This document shows positions 1-9,013 of a stretch of DNA of 64,000 nt, piece by piece. This DNA comes from CAIMZW01 sp037130455 (GTDB lineage: Bacteria; Actinomycetota; Actinomycetes; Nanopelagicales; Nanopelagicaceae), in the NCBI GenBank assembly GCA_037130455.1, contig JBAXSZ010000004.1, forward strand, positions 14,917-78,916. Direction: 5' to 3'. The position numbers and the translations under genes are program-made. The notes beneath the pieces were generated by a model. The model was given only the letters and a program-made list of their open reading frames with translations, had not been told where the DNA came from and searched no databases. Positions within the stretch are counted from its first letter, which is position 1. Every line of letters starts with the position of its first letter.

Positions 1-2
1 CA

Positions 3-875
3 AAAAATTATGGCAATCGAAGCGCGGTTTCTCATGCGACCTTCGAAGTGCCCATGGGGACAGTCTGCGGTTTCGTTGGCCCCAACGGTTCGGGAAAAAC
101 AACGACTATTCGCATGATTTTGTCCCTAATCTCACCTTCCAGCGGCACGGGTACGGTCTTGGGTCACAGCATTACTCATCCAGAAAAGTATCTTCCTGCG
201 GTTGGCGCCATGATCGAAGGCCCGGCCTTTTACCCAGCTCTATCCGGTCGGGAAAATCTTAATGTCCTTGCAACGCTTGGAGGATTTCCACTAAGTCGGG
301 TGAACGGTTTGTTAGAACAAGTCGGTCTTGGCGAACGCGGTGGAAGTAAATTCAAAACTTATTCATTAGGTATGAAGCAACGACTTGGCATTGCCGCGGC
401 GCTCTTACCTAACCCCAAGTTACTTATTTTGGATGAACCTACCAATGGACTAGATCCCTCCGGAATCCAAGAAGTTCGCGAACTTATACTTGCGCTCGCA
501 AAGTCTGGAACCACAGTATTTGTTTCGTCACATTTACTCAGCGAATTAGAAATGATTGCTGAATATATTGTGATGTTGCGTTTAGGCAAAGTTATCTTTG
601 CCGGAAAAACCGCGACATTGTTGGGCAGACAAGCAGCAATTTTGGTTGCGCGTCCAGAGTATTCAGTTGACTTAGGTAAAATCGTCGAGATCGCAAAGAA
701 TCATGGGCATGATGTCACCGTTGAAGCTGGTGAAGCAAGAATCATTAGTGGTGCCGATTGGGCGGCACAGCTCAATCGATTGGCATTTGAGGCGGGCGTA
801 ACCCTGGCCTCGCTAACTGCCGTTTCACCAACACTTGAAGAAACCTTCTTTGAAATGACAGGAGATTCGCAATGA
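3..875 (+). CDS. ABC transporter ATP-binding protein, 5' end cut by window edge
   Basis: This is the ATPase subunit of an ABC-2 type exporter. The reading frame is open from base 3, and the residues before the first in-frame GTG (base 48) already read like an ABC N-terminus (K-N-Y-G-N-R then TFEVPMG), so the true start lies to the left of the window. Visible motifs are Walker A (GPNGSGKTT), a signature loop of the form SLGMKQRL, Walker B followed by LDEPTNGLDPSG, and the H-loop SSHLLSE. The last third is the less conserved C-terminal region typical of BcrA/CcmA-like drug or lipid exporters. The stop overlaps the start of the downstream permease gene by 4 bases, so the two are co-translated. 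The substrate cannot be told from sequence. Confidence 0.93.
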   Translation, partial: KNYGNRSAVSHATFEVPMGTVCGFVGPNGSGKTTTIRMILSLISPSSGTGTVLGHSITHPEKYLPAVGAMIEGPAFYPALSGRENLNVLATLGGFPLSRVNGLLEQVGLGERGGSKFKTYSLGMKQRLGIAAALLPNPKLLILDEPTNGLDPSGIQEVRELILALAKSGTTVFVSSHLLSELEMIAEYIVMLRLGKVIFAGKTATLLGRQAAILVARPEYSVDLGKIVEIAKNHGHDVTVEAGEARIISGADWAAQLNRLAFEAGVTLASLTAVSPTLEETFFEMTGDSQ

Positions 876-1663
876 TCCGTGTCTTTTTGGCAGAATCTCG
901 AAAGCTTCGCCGTCCCACTTTGGTCCTGTCAACGATTCTTGCAGTCGTTGGACTTGAAGCGCTCTTTACCTCGCTGCTATATCTCCTCATCAATTCCAGA
1001 GATGGCAACAGTCGACGCGGGGAAACAATTAGCGCTAGTACCCTCTCTTTACCTAATGGTTTAGTCGCGGCCTTTAGTTCAACAGCGACACTTCTTGGAG
1101 TTGTCGCACTCTGTATTTTCGCAGCGCAAACAGCTCAGGAATATTCGCTAGGAACTTTACGCAACCTACTCGTCCGTCAACCTTCACGGATGAAGATACT
1201 GGGTGGAAAATATCTTTCGATGGCATTTTTTGCATTGATCATGGATCTCTTGGCCCTAATCGTTAGCGCCAGCATTTCATTTGGTCTGGCCGGCCATGCT
1301 CACGTAATTACAAAACTTTGGACTTCGCATGCTGGTCTGCATATTTTGGCGCAATCATTTGGCAATGTATTTCTTGCGACGCTGGGATACGGCACTTTGG
1401 GAATGATCTTGGGATTGTTGCTTCGATCACCTATCAGCTCGGTGGCGCTAGGTTCTATTTGGGTCATTTTAATTGAAAGCCTGCTTACCCTTGTGGTCAA
1501 AGGGATAGATCGCTGGCTACCGGGTCAGTTAATAGGAACCGTGGGCGGCGGCGGCATGCCAGAACTCAGTTATCAGCGCGGGTTACTTGTAGGTGGAATC
1601 TATTTGCTTGTGGGAGGCGCCGTTGTGGCCTTTCTCTTCAAGCGCAGAGATGTATCCAATTAG
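872..1663 (+). CDS. ABC-2 type transporter permease
   Basis: This 263-residue membrane protein is the partner of the upstream ATPase. About six hydrophobic segments are visible: one near residues 15-38, the rest from about residue 60 to the last strongly hydrophobic stretch before the terminal KRRDVSN. There is a short extracytoplasmic loop with charged residues after the first segment, as in ABC-2 permeases. The ATG lies inside an ATGA overlap with the ATPase stop. The family exports drugs, peptides or lipids. No immunity or biosynthesis gene is nearby, so the substrate remains open. Confidence 0.85.
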   Translation: MIRVFLAESRKLRRPTLVLSTILAVVGLEALFTSLLYLLINSRDGNSRRGETISASTLSLPNGLVAAFSSTATLLGVVALCIFAAQTAQEYSLGTLRNLLVRQPSRMKILGGKYLSMAFFALIMDLLALIVSASISFGLAGHAHVITKLWTSHAGLHILAQSFGNVFLATLGYGTLGMILGLLLRSPISSVALGSIWVILIESLLTLVVKGIDRWLPGQLIGTVGGGGMPELSYQRGLLVGGIYLLVGGAVVAFLFKRRDVSN

Positions 1664-1740
1664 CGACACTTTGCCCTTATTCATTAAAATTTAATTTTCA
1701 CCCTTTACCCTTGGGACATTCCTTCCCTGGGGGTTCATTG

Positions 1741-2994
1741 ATGGTATCTCGTTTCGGCAATAGAGCCGTCGCCGTAACCTGGTCCTCGCGCGCGCTATCG
1801 GTGGTCGCACTTGTAACTATTTCAGCTTTGGCATTTGGTATGACTACTCAGAGCGCCGAAGCGAAGACCCGCAAACCAACGCTGGCCGAAATTTCCGCGG
1901 CTAAAGCAATTGAGGCCGCCAAGGCCGCTGCCGCTGCAGCTGCAACAAACCAATTGCATTCAGCTACAACAACGTTGCAACAATTAACGGCAGTAGCTGA
2001 CCAAACGCGAGCCAGATATCAACATGCGCAGGTAGTACTAGCGCAGGCGATATCAGTTTCACAGGCAGCAGCCGCCCATGCCGCGATTACTCAAGCAGCA
2101 GTAGCGGATGCAAACCGAACTATTGGAAAGATGGCGACCAACGCCTACATCATGGGTAGTGGATTTACCGATTTAGATTCGGTATTGCATGCCAACGGTC
2201 CTCAAGATTTAATTGATCGCCTTTCCACACTTAACTCACTCGGGGCTAACAATTCAACGGCGCTTAAGCGATTTGAGAATGCATCAACAGCGGCGAAGGC
2301 CGCAAAAGCGGCAGCTGATAAAGCAAAAGCGGCACAAGTAATTGCAACTAATAAAGTAGCTTCAGCAAAAGCGGCAGCTGATGATGCCAAGGCAGCACAG
2401 GCAAAAGAAGTTGCTCGACTCTCTAACGTTCAATCGCAATTGATGCAGGAATTGAGCAGCGCAAAACGAATTCGATTAACGCTTGAACAACAGCGCCAAT
2501 TAGCACTTTTAGAAGAGGCAAACGCAAATATTGCGGCCAATACAAAAGGACAGAAATCAATCTGGCCAGATCGTGGATTCAAAGGGCGCACCACGATTCG
2601 ATCTACCGATTCCATCCGAGCCAAAGCCGTGGCATACGCTCGTACTCAAGTTTTAGCCCGAAAGCCTTACGTTTGGGGCGCACAAGGTCCTAATTCATAT
2701 GACTGCTCTGGTCTGGTCTATGCCGCCTACAAATCTGCAGGCTTGGGATATCCAAATTGGTCCAGATTAAATGCCGCTCTCTACTTTGTGGATTCCATGC
2801 GAGTTCCACTGACTCAATTAATTCCTGGGGATTTACTTTTCTATTCCTATGACGGAACCGTTGGCAGTATTCACCACATCACCATTTATGCCGGAAATGG
2901 AATGATGTGGCAAGCCAATTCGCGTGCCACCGGTTTGACCTTCGCCAACATCTACAGCATCAAGGGCTTGATGCCTTCTGGTGGGCGGGTTTAA
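1741..2994 (+). CDS. Secreted NlpC/P60 peptidoglycan endopeptidase with N-terminal coiled coil
   Basis: A RipA-like cell-wall hydrolase expected to cut peptide stems of peptidoglycan outside the membrane. From the ATG at 1741 the protein is 417 residues. It has a signal peptide ending near TQSAEA at about residue 40, then a long Ala/Lys/Gln-rich coiled coil (roughly residues 45-265), a short linker, and an NlpC/P60 domain in the last 120 residues. The catalytic Cys is in YDCSGLVY (Cys322) and the His in HHITIYAG (about His379). A TTG at 1711 would add ten residues in front of the signal peptide, so 1741 is preferred, although neither start has a good ribosome binding site. The AT-rich stretch at 1681-1700 probably carries the promoter. 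The coiled coil resembles that of proteins recruited to the divisome. Confidence 0.88.
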   Translation: MVSRFGNRAVAVTWSSRALSVVALVTISALAFGMTTQSAEAKTRKPTLAEISAAKAIEAAKAAAAAAATNQLHSATTTLQQLTAVADQTRARYQHAQVVLAQAISVSQAAAAHAAITQAAVADANRTIGKMATNAYIMGSGFTDLDSVLHANGPQDLIDRLSTLNSLGANNSTALKRFENASTAAKAAKAAADKAKAAQVIATNKVASAKAAADDAKAAQAKEVARLSNVQSQLMQELSSAKRIRLTLEQQRQLALLEEANANIAANTKGQKSIWPDRGFKGRTTIRSTDSIRAKAVAYARTQVLARKPYVWGAQGPNSYDCSGLVYAAYKSAGLGYPNWSRLNAALYFVDSMRVPLTQLIPGDLLFYSYDGTVGSIHHITIYAGNGMMWQANSRATGLTFANIYSIKGLMPSGGRV

Positions 2995-2999
2995 TTAAC

Positions 3000-3005
3000 T
3001 AGAGT
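3000..3005 (+). promoter_or_regulatory. Leaderless -10 element of tilS
   Basis: TAGAGT is followed by exactly six bases and then the tilS ATG at 3012, so transcription would begin at or next to the start codon. No clear -35 box is visible. The base composition fits the TANNNT-N6-RTG pattern known for actinobacterial leaderless genes. Confidence 0.6.
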
Positions 3006-3011
3006 TAGACC

Positions 3012-3986
3012 ATGAAAGCGATGCTGGAAGTTCGTCGCCTTCTACGGCCATGGCTGGAAGAAGTTAGCGCTGGCGATGTTTTACTAGTGGGCTGTTCTGG
3101 CGGAGCTGATTCCTTGGCACTTGCCTACGCCCTCTTCCACGAAGCCAGAGATCTCGCTCTTTCGGTTATTCCGATAGTGATTGACCATGGACTACAAGAA
3201 AACTCTGATCTTGTGGCTCAAACTGTTCACGAACGCTTATCGAAGATCGGATATCAAAAGGTGGAAGTCATCCGGGCCACAGTCGATATCACCGATGGCT
3301 TGGAAGCCTCGGCCCGGCGAGCCAGATTTGCCATCTTTGCAGATGCCCTGGAGCGGCATAATGCCAAATTGCTCTTTCTGGGACATACCCAAGATGATCA
3401 GGCCGAAACTGTACTTTTGGGTCTGGCCCGAGGCTCTGGCACTAAATCTTTAGCTGGAATGGCCCAGCGCAACGGGCAATTTATTCGGCCGATGCTGACC
3501 CTGACTCGGAGCCAGAGCCTTCAAGCCTGCCTGGAGGCCGAGTTGGAAATCTGGGATGACCCCCACAATCATGACCCCTCCTATTTACGGGTCCGAGCCC
3601 GGCGCCATGTTTTACCCATTCTGGAGGCGGAATTAGGACCTGGGATCGCCGCCGCCTTGGCCCGAAGTGCCAAGATCCTTCGGGAAGATTCCGAGGCCCT
3701 TGATGGTTGGGCAGATATGGTCTTTGCCGAACTTTCCCAATCTGACCCAGCAATTCTGCCGATTGCCACAGTCGCCGCCCTACCTGCGGCGGTCCGAGCC
3801 CGAGTTCTGCGCTTGGCGATCTATCGGGCTGGTGCACCTTCGGGGAGTATCAGTGCAGATCACTTAGCCCCCGTAGAAGCAATGGTCTCAGCCTGGAAAG
3901 GTCAGGGCGAAACGTCGCTACCTGGCGGAATAAAAGTGACCCGAAAAACCAACAAATTGGTAATTTCTACCGATCAACGGGGTTGA
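3012..3986 (+). CDS. tilS: tRNA(Ile)-lysidine synthase TilS
   Basis: TilS converts C34 of the CAU-anticodon tRNA-Ile to lysidine with ATP, so that the tRNA reads AUA. The N-terminal PP-loop is intact (CSGGADS, residues 28-34), as is the GHTQDDQAETVLLG motif near residue 117. The remainder is the helical tRNA-binding region. At 324 residues it is the short actinobacterial form. It sits directly before hpt, as in Mycobacterium (Rv3625c-Rv3624c). The ATG at 3012 is supported by a leaderless-type -10; a second ATG three codons later is possible. The 3' half is more GC-rich than its neighbours, which looks like codon-choice variation rather than transfer. Confidence 0.95.
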   Translation: MKAMLEVRRLLRPWLEEVSAGDVLLVGCSGGADSLALAYALFHEARDLALSVIPIVIDHGLQENSDLVAQTVHERLSKIGYQKVEVIRATVDITDGLEASARRARFAIFADALERHNAKLLFLGHTQDDQAETVLLGLARGSGTKSLAGMAQRNGQFIRPMLTLTRSQSLQACLEAELEIWDDPHNHDPSYLRVRARRHVLPILEAELGPGIAAALARSAKILREDSEALDGWADMVFAELSQSDPAILPIATVAALPAAVRARVLRLAIYRAGAPSGSISADHLAPVEAMVSAWKGQGETSLPGGIKVTRKTNKLVISTDQRG

Positions 3987-4081
3987 CCGAGAAGGAGCAG
4001 AACTGAGATTTCCTAGGAATTACCTAGACTAAGCCCCATCGCACACAAATCGCTATCTAAGAAAAAGTATCAAGGAGCCTC

Positions 4082-4633
4082 GTGGACCTAAGCACCGCCG
4101 GAAGCGATATCGAAAGAGTTATTGTCACCCAAGAAGAGATTCGTGCCCGCCTTCAGGAACTAGCCCGCCAAGTGGAGAAAGATTACGAAGGACGAGAGTT
4201 ACTTTTAATCGGAGTTCTTAAAGGCGCGGTTATGACCATGGCAGATTTTGCGCGCTCGCTCCAACGCCATATTGAAACTGACTGGATGGCAGTCTCTTCC
4301 TATGGCTCTGGAACGAAATCCAGTGGCGTCGTCCGAATTTTAAAGGATTTGGATCGCGACATCCTTGGAAAAGAAGTTTTAGTAATTGAAGATATTGTCG
4401 ATACCGGCCTGACTCTGGCTTGGTTGAAATCAAATCTAGAGTCTCGTGGAACTAAAAGTGTGGAAATCCTCACCATGCTGCGAAAGCCAGACGCAGCCAA
4501 GGTTGAAGTCGATGTTAAATATGTTGGTTTCGATATCCCATCCGATTTCGTCGTCGGATACGGCTTAGATTTCAATGAAAAATATCGAAATTTAGATTTC
4601 ATTGGCGTATTAGCTCAACACATGTATTCCTGA
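4082..4633 (+). CDS. hpt: Hypoxanthine phosphoribosyltransferase
   Basis: A purine-salvage enzyme that joins hypoxanthine or guanine to PRPP to give IMP or GMP. The 183-residue protein shows the PRPP-binding loop VIEDIVDTGLTL (about residues 101-112) and the C-terminal VGYGLDFNEKYRNL segment of bacterial HPRTs. The GTG start has a good ribosome binding site (AAGGAG at 4073-4078). Upstream lies a 95-base gap with the palindrome TTCCTAGGAA at 4010-4019, of unknown role. The tilS-hpt-ftsH order is conserved in actinobacteria. Confidence 0.95.
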   Translation: MDLSTAGSDIERVIVTQEEIRARLQELARQVEKDYEGRELLLIGVLKGAVMTMADFARSLQRHIETDWMAVSSYGSGTKSSGVVRILKDLDRDILGKEVLVIEDIVDTGLTLAWLKSNLESRGTKSVEILTMLRKPDAAKVEVDVKYVGFDIPSDFVVGYGLDFNEKYRNLDFIGVLAQHMYS

Positions 4634-4650
4634 TCTCAGGATAATGAGAT
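4633..4650. repeat. Short inverted repeat after hpt
   Basis: ATCTCA, six bases, then TGAGAT form a perfect 6-bp stem just after the hpt stop. It is too short and AT-rich to be a confident terminator and lacks a T tract. A TAGAAT hexamer at 4655-4660 could be the ftsH -10 element. Confidence 0.3.
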
Positions 4651-4713
4651 TAATTAGAATAAAGAGATTTAATGGACCGGTTCAACGACAAGGTAACAGG
4701 GAAGAGATAACGC

Positions 4714-6738
4714 GTGGCTGAGAAGAAGTTAAAGATGCAGAAACCGAAGATGCGCAAAATTATGCGTGGTCCACTATTTTGGATCATTCTTGCGCTAATT
4801 GTGATTAGCGTTTTCGGTCGCATTTCTGGAAGCGGCAATCAATTTATCAAAGTTGATACTTCTACCATCTTGGCGAAAATCTCCAGCGATAAAGTGGAAT
4901 CAGCCCTTGTTGTCGATAAAGATCAAAAGATTCAGGTAATTCTCAAAGCAGGTGAATTTGTAAAAGGCTCAGCGCGCTTAGAAGCTTCCTATGTAACCGG
5001 ACAAGAGCCGTTGATTATTGAACTCCTGACCAGTAATCCACCGCCAAAAGCTTGGAATGTAAAAGTTCCAACAACGTCCTTACTTGTTTCCATCTTCTTT
5101 AGTTTTGCGCCGATACTTCTCATTGGTTTCTTACTGCTGCTCTTTATGAGCAATGCCCAAGGTGGAAATAAAGTCTTTTCTTTCGGTCGGTCTAAAGCAA
5201 AATTGCAGACCAAAGAAACGCCAAAGAATACTTTTGCCGATGTCGCTGGTGCAGATGAGGCCGTTGCCGAGTTACGAGAAATTAAAGACTTTTTAGCTGA
5301 CCCGAAGAAGTACCAAGATATCGGAGCCAAAATCCCCAAGGGCGTTTTGCTCTATGGGCCTCCGGGAACTGGAAAGACTTTGCTTGCTCGCGCAGTTGCA
5401 GGCGAGGCCGAAGTTCCTTTTTACTCGATTTCAGGTTCAGAATTTGTGGAGATGTTCGTTGGAGTAGGTGCGGCGCGAGTTCGTGATTTATTCGTGCAAG
5501 CGAAAGAGAATGCGCCGGCAATTGTTTTTGTTGATGAAATTGATGCAGTAGGTCGGCAGCGTGGTGCCGGTCTTGGCGGTGGCCATGATGAGCGCGAACA
5601 AACCCTTAACCAATTACTTGTCGAAATGGATGGTTTTGAAGCAAATGGCCAAGTAATTTTGATTGCTGCCACCAACCGGCCGGATGTTTTAGATCCAGCC
5701 CTGCTTCGACCTGGGCGCTTTGATCGCCAAATTCCAGTAGATCGTCCAGATCTCAAAGGGCGAACTGCAATCCTTGAAGTTCATGCAAAAGGTAAACCGC
5801 TAGCCAAGGATATTGATCTGAATGCTTTTGCTAAGCGCACTCCGGGATTTACCGGTGCCGATCTTGCAAATGTATTGAACGAAGCCGCCCTCTTGACTGC
5901 TCGGGAAAACAATAAAATTATTACCGAGATGGCTCTGGATGAGGCTATCGATCGTGTTATGGCCGGACCGCAACGTAAGACCCGATTAATGACTGAAGAA
6001 GAACGAAGAATCACTGCGTATCACGAAGGTGGTCATGCCTTGGTGGCTCATGCGCTTCCACATACAGATCCCGTTCACAAAATAACCATCATGCCGCGCG
6101 GTCGCGCGCTTGGTTACACAATGGTCCTGCCCGATGAAGATCGCTATGCCACAACCCGAAATCAAATGTTGGATCAACTTTCCTATTCCTTAGGTGGTCG
6201 CGCCGCGGAGGAATTAATTTTCCACGACCCAACGACTGGTGCATCCAACGACATTGAGAAGGCAACCAATTTGGCACGTGCCATGGTTACTCAATATGGA
6301 ATGACTGAGCGCATTGGCGCAATTAAATTAGGCACCAGCGATAGTGAGCCATTCCTTGGGCGTGATTATGGACATCAACGAGATTACTCAGAAGAAATTG
6401 CTGCAGTGGTTGACAATGAAATTCACGATCTCATTAAGAATGCCCATCAAGAGGCGTTCGACATTTTGGTGGACAACCGCGAAATTCTGGACCAACTAGT
6501 CCTGGAATTGCTGGAAAAAGAAACCTTACTTAAAAATGAGATTGAGCGAATCTTTGCACATGTAAAGATGGTTTCACCCCGACCAGCTTGGACCGGCTCA
6601 CCAAATCGAACACCATCGACACTTCCACCAGTGGGGTTGTCACCTGCTAACTCCATCGCTAAAGCCGCTGAACTTGCAGCAGAAGAATTGAAACCAGCAC
6701 GCAAGCCTCGGAAGAAGGCAGCGCCAACAAGTGAGTGA
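4714..6738 (+). CDS. ftsH: ATP-dependent zinc metalloprotease FtsH
   Basis: A membrane-anchored AAA+ protease that extracts and degrades membrane and regulatory proteins. Two membrane segments (about residues 20-36 and 121-146) flank the extracytoplasmic domain. The AAA domain has Walker A GPPGTGKT (starting at residue 215), Walker B IVFVDEIDAVG and the second region of homology (ATNRPDVLDPALLRPGRFDR). The zinc site is HEGGH (His437, Glu438, His441). The C-terminus is a Pro/Lys/Ala-rich tail. The 674-residue length is normal. The GTG start at 4714 follows a purine-rich stretch, and the stop overlaps the folE start by 8 bases, leading into the folate operon. Confidence 0.97.
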   Translation: MAEKKLKMQKPKMRKIMRGPLFWIILALIVISVFGRISGSGNQFIKVDTSTILAKISSDKVESALVVDKDQKIQVILKAGEFVKGSARLEASYVTGQEPLIIELLTSNPPPKAWNVKVPTTSLLVSIFFSFAPILLIGFLLLLFMSNAQGGNKVFSFGRSKAKLQTKETPKNTFADVAGADEAVAELREIKDFLADPKKYQDIGAKIPKGVLLYGPPGTGKTLLARAVAGEAEVPFYSISGSEFVEMFVGVGAARVRDLFVQAKENAPAIVFVDEIDAVGRQRGAGLGGGHDEREQTLNQLLVEMDGFEANGQVILIAATNRPDVLDPALLRPGRFDRQIPVDRPDLKGRTAILEVHAKGKPLAKDIDLNAFAKRTPGFTGADLANVLNEAALLTARENNKIITEMALDEAIDRVMAGPQRKTRLMTEEERRITAYHEGGHALVAHALPHTDPVHKITIMPRGRALGYTMVLPDEDRYATTRNQMLDQLSYSLGGRAAEELIFHDPTTGASNDIEKATNLARAMVTQYGMTERIGAIKLGTSDSEPFLGRDYGHQRDYSEEIAAVVDNEIHDLIKNAHQEAFDILVDNREILDQLVLELLEKETLLKNEIERIFAHVKMVSPRPAWTGSPNRTPSTLPPVGLSPANSIAKAAELAAEELKPARKPRKKAAPTSE

Positions 6739-7354
6739 CATAAATTCAGTATCGATGGGACCGCATGACGGTCGAGCTCGTGCTGAATTTGATGAAGAAC
6801 GCGCAGAACGAGCCATAACTGAGTTGCTGTTGGCTATTGGGGAAGATCCAACTCGCGATGGACTTATTGACACGCCTGCGCGTGTTGCCAGGGCGTTGCG
6901 AGAAAATTTCGCAGGGTTGTGGCAATCACCAGAAGAAGTTCTATCCACAACTTTTGATATCGGCCATCGCGAATTAGTTTTGGTTCGGGATATTGGAGTT
7001 TTTTCCCATTGCGAACATCACCTAACCCCTTTTCACGGCTTCGCTCATATCGGTTATATCCCAGGCGCTTCTGGACGTATCACTGGGCTATCCAAGCTAG
7101 CCCGACTTGTAGATCTCTATTCCAGACGACCCCAAGTTCAAGAGCGCCTGACATCACAAATTGCCGATGCCTTAGTGGAAGTCCTAGATCCAGCCGGAGT
7201 CATTGTTGTGATCGATTGTGAACATTTATGCATGTCAATGCGCGGAGTTAAGAAATCGCAGGCTCGAACCACCACCAGTGCGGTTCGCGGACAACTTCGC
7301 GATCCGGCGACGCGTGCCGAAGCAATGAGCCTGATTACTTCCTATAAACATTGA
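6731..7354 (+). CDS. folE: GTP cyclohydrolase I
   Basis: First step of folate synthesis: GTP to 7,8-dihydroneopterin triphosphate. The zinc-binding Cys94 and His97 lie in SHCEHHLTPFHG, and Cys167 lies in CEHLCMSMRGV, so this is the zinc-dependent FolE1 type. At 207 residues it is full length. The GTG start lies within the end of ftsH, indicating translational coupling, and folP begins one base after the stop. Gene order ftsH-folE-folP-folB-folK matches Rv3610c-Rv3606c. Confidence 0.97.
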   Translation: MSDINSVSMGPHDGRARAEFDEERAERAITELLLAIGEDPTRDGLIDTPARVARALRENFAGLWQSPEEVLSTTFDIGHRELVLVRDIGVFSHCEHHLTPFHGFAHIGYIPGASGRITGLSKLARLVDLYSRRPQVQERLTSQIADALVEVLDPAGVIVVIDCEHLCMSMRGVKKSQARTTTSAVRGQLRDPATRAEAMSLITSYKH

Positions 7355-7355
7355 G

Positions 7356-8162
7356 ATGAACCACATTATGAAGCCCATTGTCATGGGAATATTAAATGTA
7401 ACTCCTGATTCTTTTGCAGATGGCGGACGACACTTTGGTCGCGAAGCGGCGATGGAACGAGCAAAAATAATGATTGCTGAAGGCGTGGACATTATCGATG
7501 TTGGTGGCGAATCCACTCGTCCTGGGGCTGCTCGGATTAGCGTTGAAGAGGAACAATTCCGAACGATCGATCTTATAAAGGAATTAGCCAGTTTGAGTGC
7601 TGCAATAAGCATTGACACCACTCGAGCACAAATTGCGAAAGAAGCGATTGAAGCTGGAGCTCAGTACGTCAACGATGTAAGTGGTGGGCTTGCCGATCCT
7701 GATATGGCGCCATTGATTGCCAATAATCCGCAGATTCAATATGTAGTGATGCATTGGCGTGGCCATTCTAAGAATATGAACGAGTTAGCAAGGTATGACA
7801 ATGTGGTCGGGGAAGTAAAAGATGAATTGGATCAACGAGTTAGCGATCTATTAAAGGCGGGTGTTAGCCCTGAGCAAATCATCTTGGACCCAGGTTTGGG
7901 ATTTGCAAAAGATGCACACCACAATTGGGAAATCCTGCGCCATCTAGATCGCTTTCAACTTTTGGGATATCCCATATTGATTGGAGCATCGCGAAAGCGT
8001 TTCTTAGGCGAGCTAATCGGTACCAATATTCCGGATGAGCGCGAAAATGCTTCAGTAGCTTTGACCTCAATTTTGGCAGGTTCTGGCATATGGGGTGTTC
8101 GGACCCATAGTGTTAAGCCCCATAAGGAAGCGATAGATGTAGCGATGGAGTTGATGAAGTGA
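7356..8162 (+). CDS. folP: Dihydropteroate synthase
   Basis: Joins 6-hydroxymethyl-dihydropterin diphosphate and p-aminobenzoate; this is the sulfonamide target. The family motifs are intact: NVTPDSFADGG, DVGGESTRPGA, DPGLGFAK and the late GASRKRFLGEL. The protein is 268 residues. A second in-frame ATG four codons in (7368) begins MKPIVMGILNV, which matches the usual family N-terminus, so either start is possible and no clear ribosome binding site separates them. The stop overlaps folB by four bases. Confidence 0.96.
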   Translation: MNHIMKPIVMGILNVTPDSFADGGRHFGREAAMERAKIMIAEGVDIIDVGGESTRPGAARISVEEEQFRTIDLIKELASLSAAISIDTTRAQIAKEAIEAGAQYVNDVSGGLADPDMAPLIANNPQIQYVVMHWRGHSKNMNELARYDNVVGEVKDELDQRVSDLLKAGVSPEQIILDPGLGFAKDAHHNWEILRHLDRFQLLGYPILIGASRKRFLGELIGTNIPDERENASVALTSILAGSGIWGVRTHSVKPHKEAIDVAMELMK

Positions 8163-8521
8163 GCGATCGGATTATATTGACTGGTATTTCTGCAATCGGC
8201 TATCACGGAGTCTTCCCCGAAGAACGTCTCAACGGTCAACGTTTCATAGTGGATGCAATTTTAGATTTAGATTTATCGGTCTCAGGCGCTAATGATCACT
8301 TAATTAACACTGTTGACTATTCGAAGGTAGTCGAACTTATTCATGAAGCAATTACTGGAATTCCATTTTCCCTCATCGAAAAAATGGGGCACCAAATTGC
8401 TGAAATAATTTTAAATACCTTCTCTTTAGTCCGAAAAGTGCAGATCACTGTTCATAAGCCAGATGCGCCTGTAGGCATTGACATTGTTGATATCGCCGTT
8501 CAGATCGAGCGAAGCAGATGA
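8159..8521 (+). CDS. folB: Dihydroneopterin aldolase
   Basis: Converts dihydroneopterin to 6-hydroxymethyl-dihydropterin and glycolaldehyde. The 120-residue protein has the family N-terminal GYHGVFPEER motif and the SLIEKMGHQIAE segment carrying the conserved lysine. The GTG start overlaps the folP stop, and the stop overlaps the folK start, each by 4 bases. Confidence 0.95.
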   Translation: MSDRIILTGISAIGYHGVFPEERLNGQRFIVDAILDLDLSVSGANDHLINTVDYSKVVELIHEAITGIPFSLIEKMGHQIAEIILNTFSLVRKVQITVHKPDAPVGIDIVDIAVQIERSR

Positions 8522-8964
8522 AAGTTGTTATCGCACTGGGTTCCAATCTGGGGGACAGAGAAGCCAATCTCAACACCGCAATCGAAGAGTTGTCGGCTGC
8601 GATTTCAATTCAAGCAGTTTCATCTTTTCTCGAAACTGACCCTGTTGGCGGAATAGAACAACCAGATTTTCTCAATGCGGTACTGGTGGCCGAATGCTCG
8701 CATCCACCAGTGGAACTTCTCCAGCTGATGCTTCAAATTGAAGCTCGACTAGGCCGAGTCCGAGATGTGCGCTGGGGACCGCGAACTTTGGATTTAGATT
8801 TGATCGTTGCCGGAGATGAAGTGATGGATACGGATGAACTGAAACTGCCTCATCCCTTGGCCCATGAACGGACATTTGTCTTAATCCCTTGGTTGGAGAT
8901 TGACCCCGAGGCCAGCATTCCTGGCAAAGGTCCGATCGCAGCACTTTTGGCAGGTCTTTCCTAA
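8518..8964 (+). CDS. folK: 6-hydroxymethyl-dihydropterin pyrophosphokinase
   Basis: Transfers diphosphate from ATP to 6-hydroxymethyl-dihydropterin, feeding FolP. The motifs ALGSNLGDREANL at the N-terminus and WGPRTLDLDLI (Mg-ATP-binding acidic residues) are clear. The protein is 148 residues, slightly short but complete. It is a separate gene, not fused to folB. In many actinobacteria a DUF3180 membrane protein gene follows; here panC follows directly, so that gene is missing from this place. Confidence 0.95.
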   Translation: MKVVIALGSNLGDREANLNTAIEELSAAISIQAVSSFLETDPVGGIEQPDFLNAVLVAECSHPPVELLQLMLQIEARLGRVRDVRWGPRTLDLDLIVAGDEVMDTDELKLPHPLAHERTFVLIPWLEIDPEASIPGKGPIAALLAGLS

Positions 8965-9013
8965 GGTACTAATATCGGTTCACGAGCCCGGTACCGTCGA
9001 AAGGACTGGAGCA

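Noticed and set aside
4010..4019. TTCCTAGGAA palindrome between tilS and hpt
   Set aside because: A 10-base palindrome in a 95-base gap may be chance. No second copy of the site was noticed and there is no T tract for a terminator.
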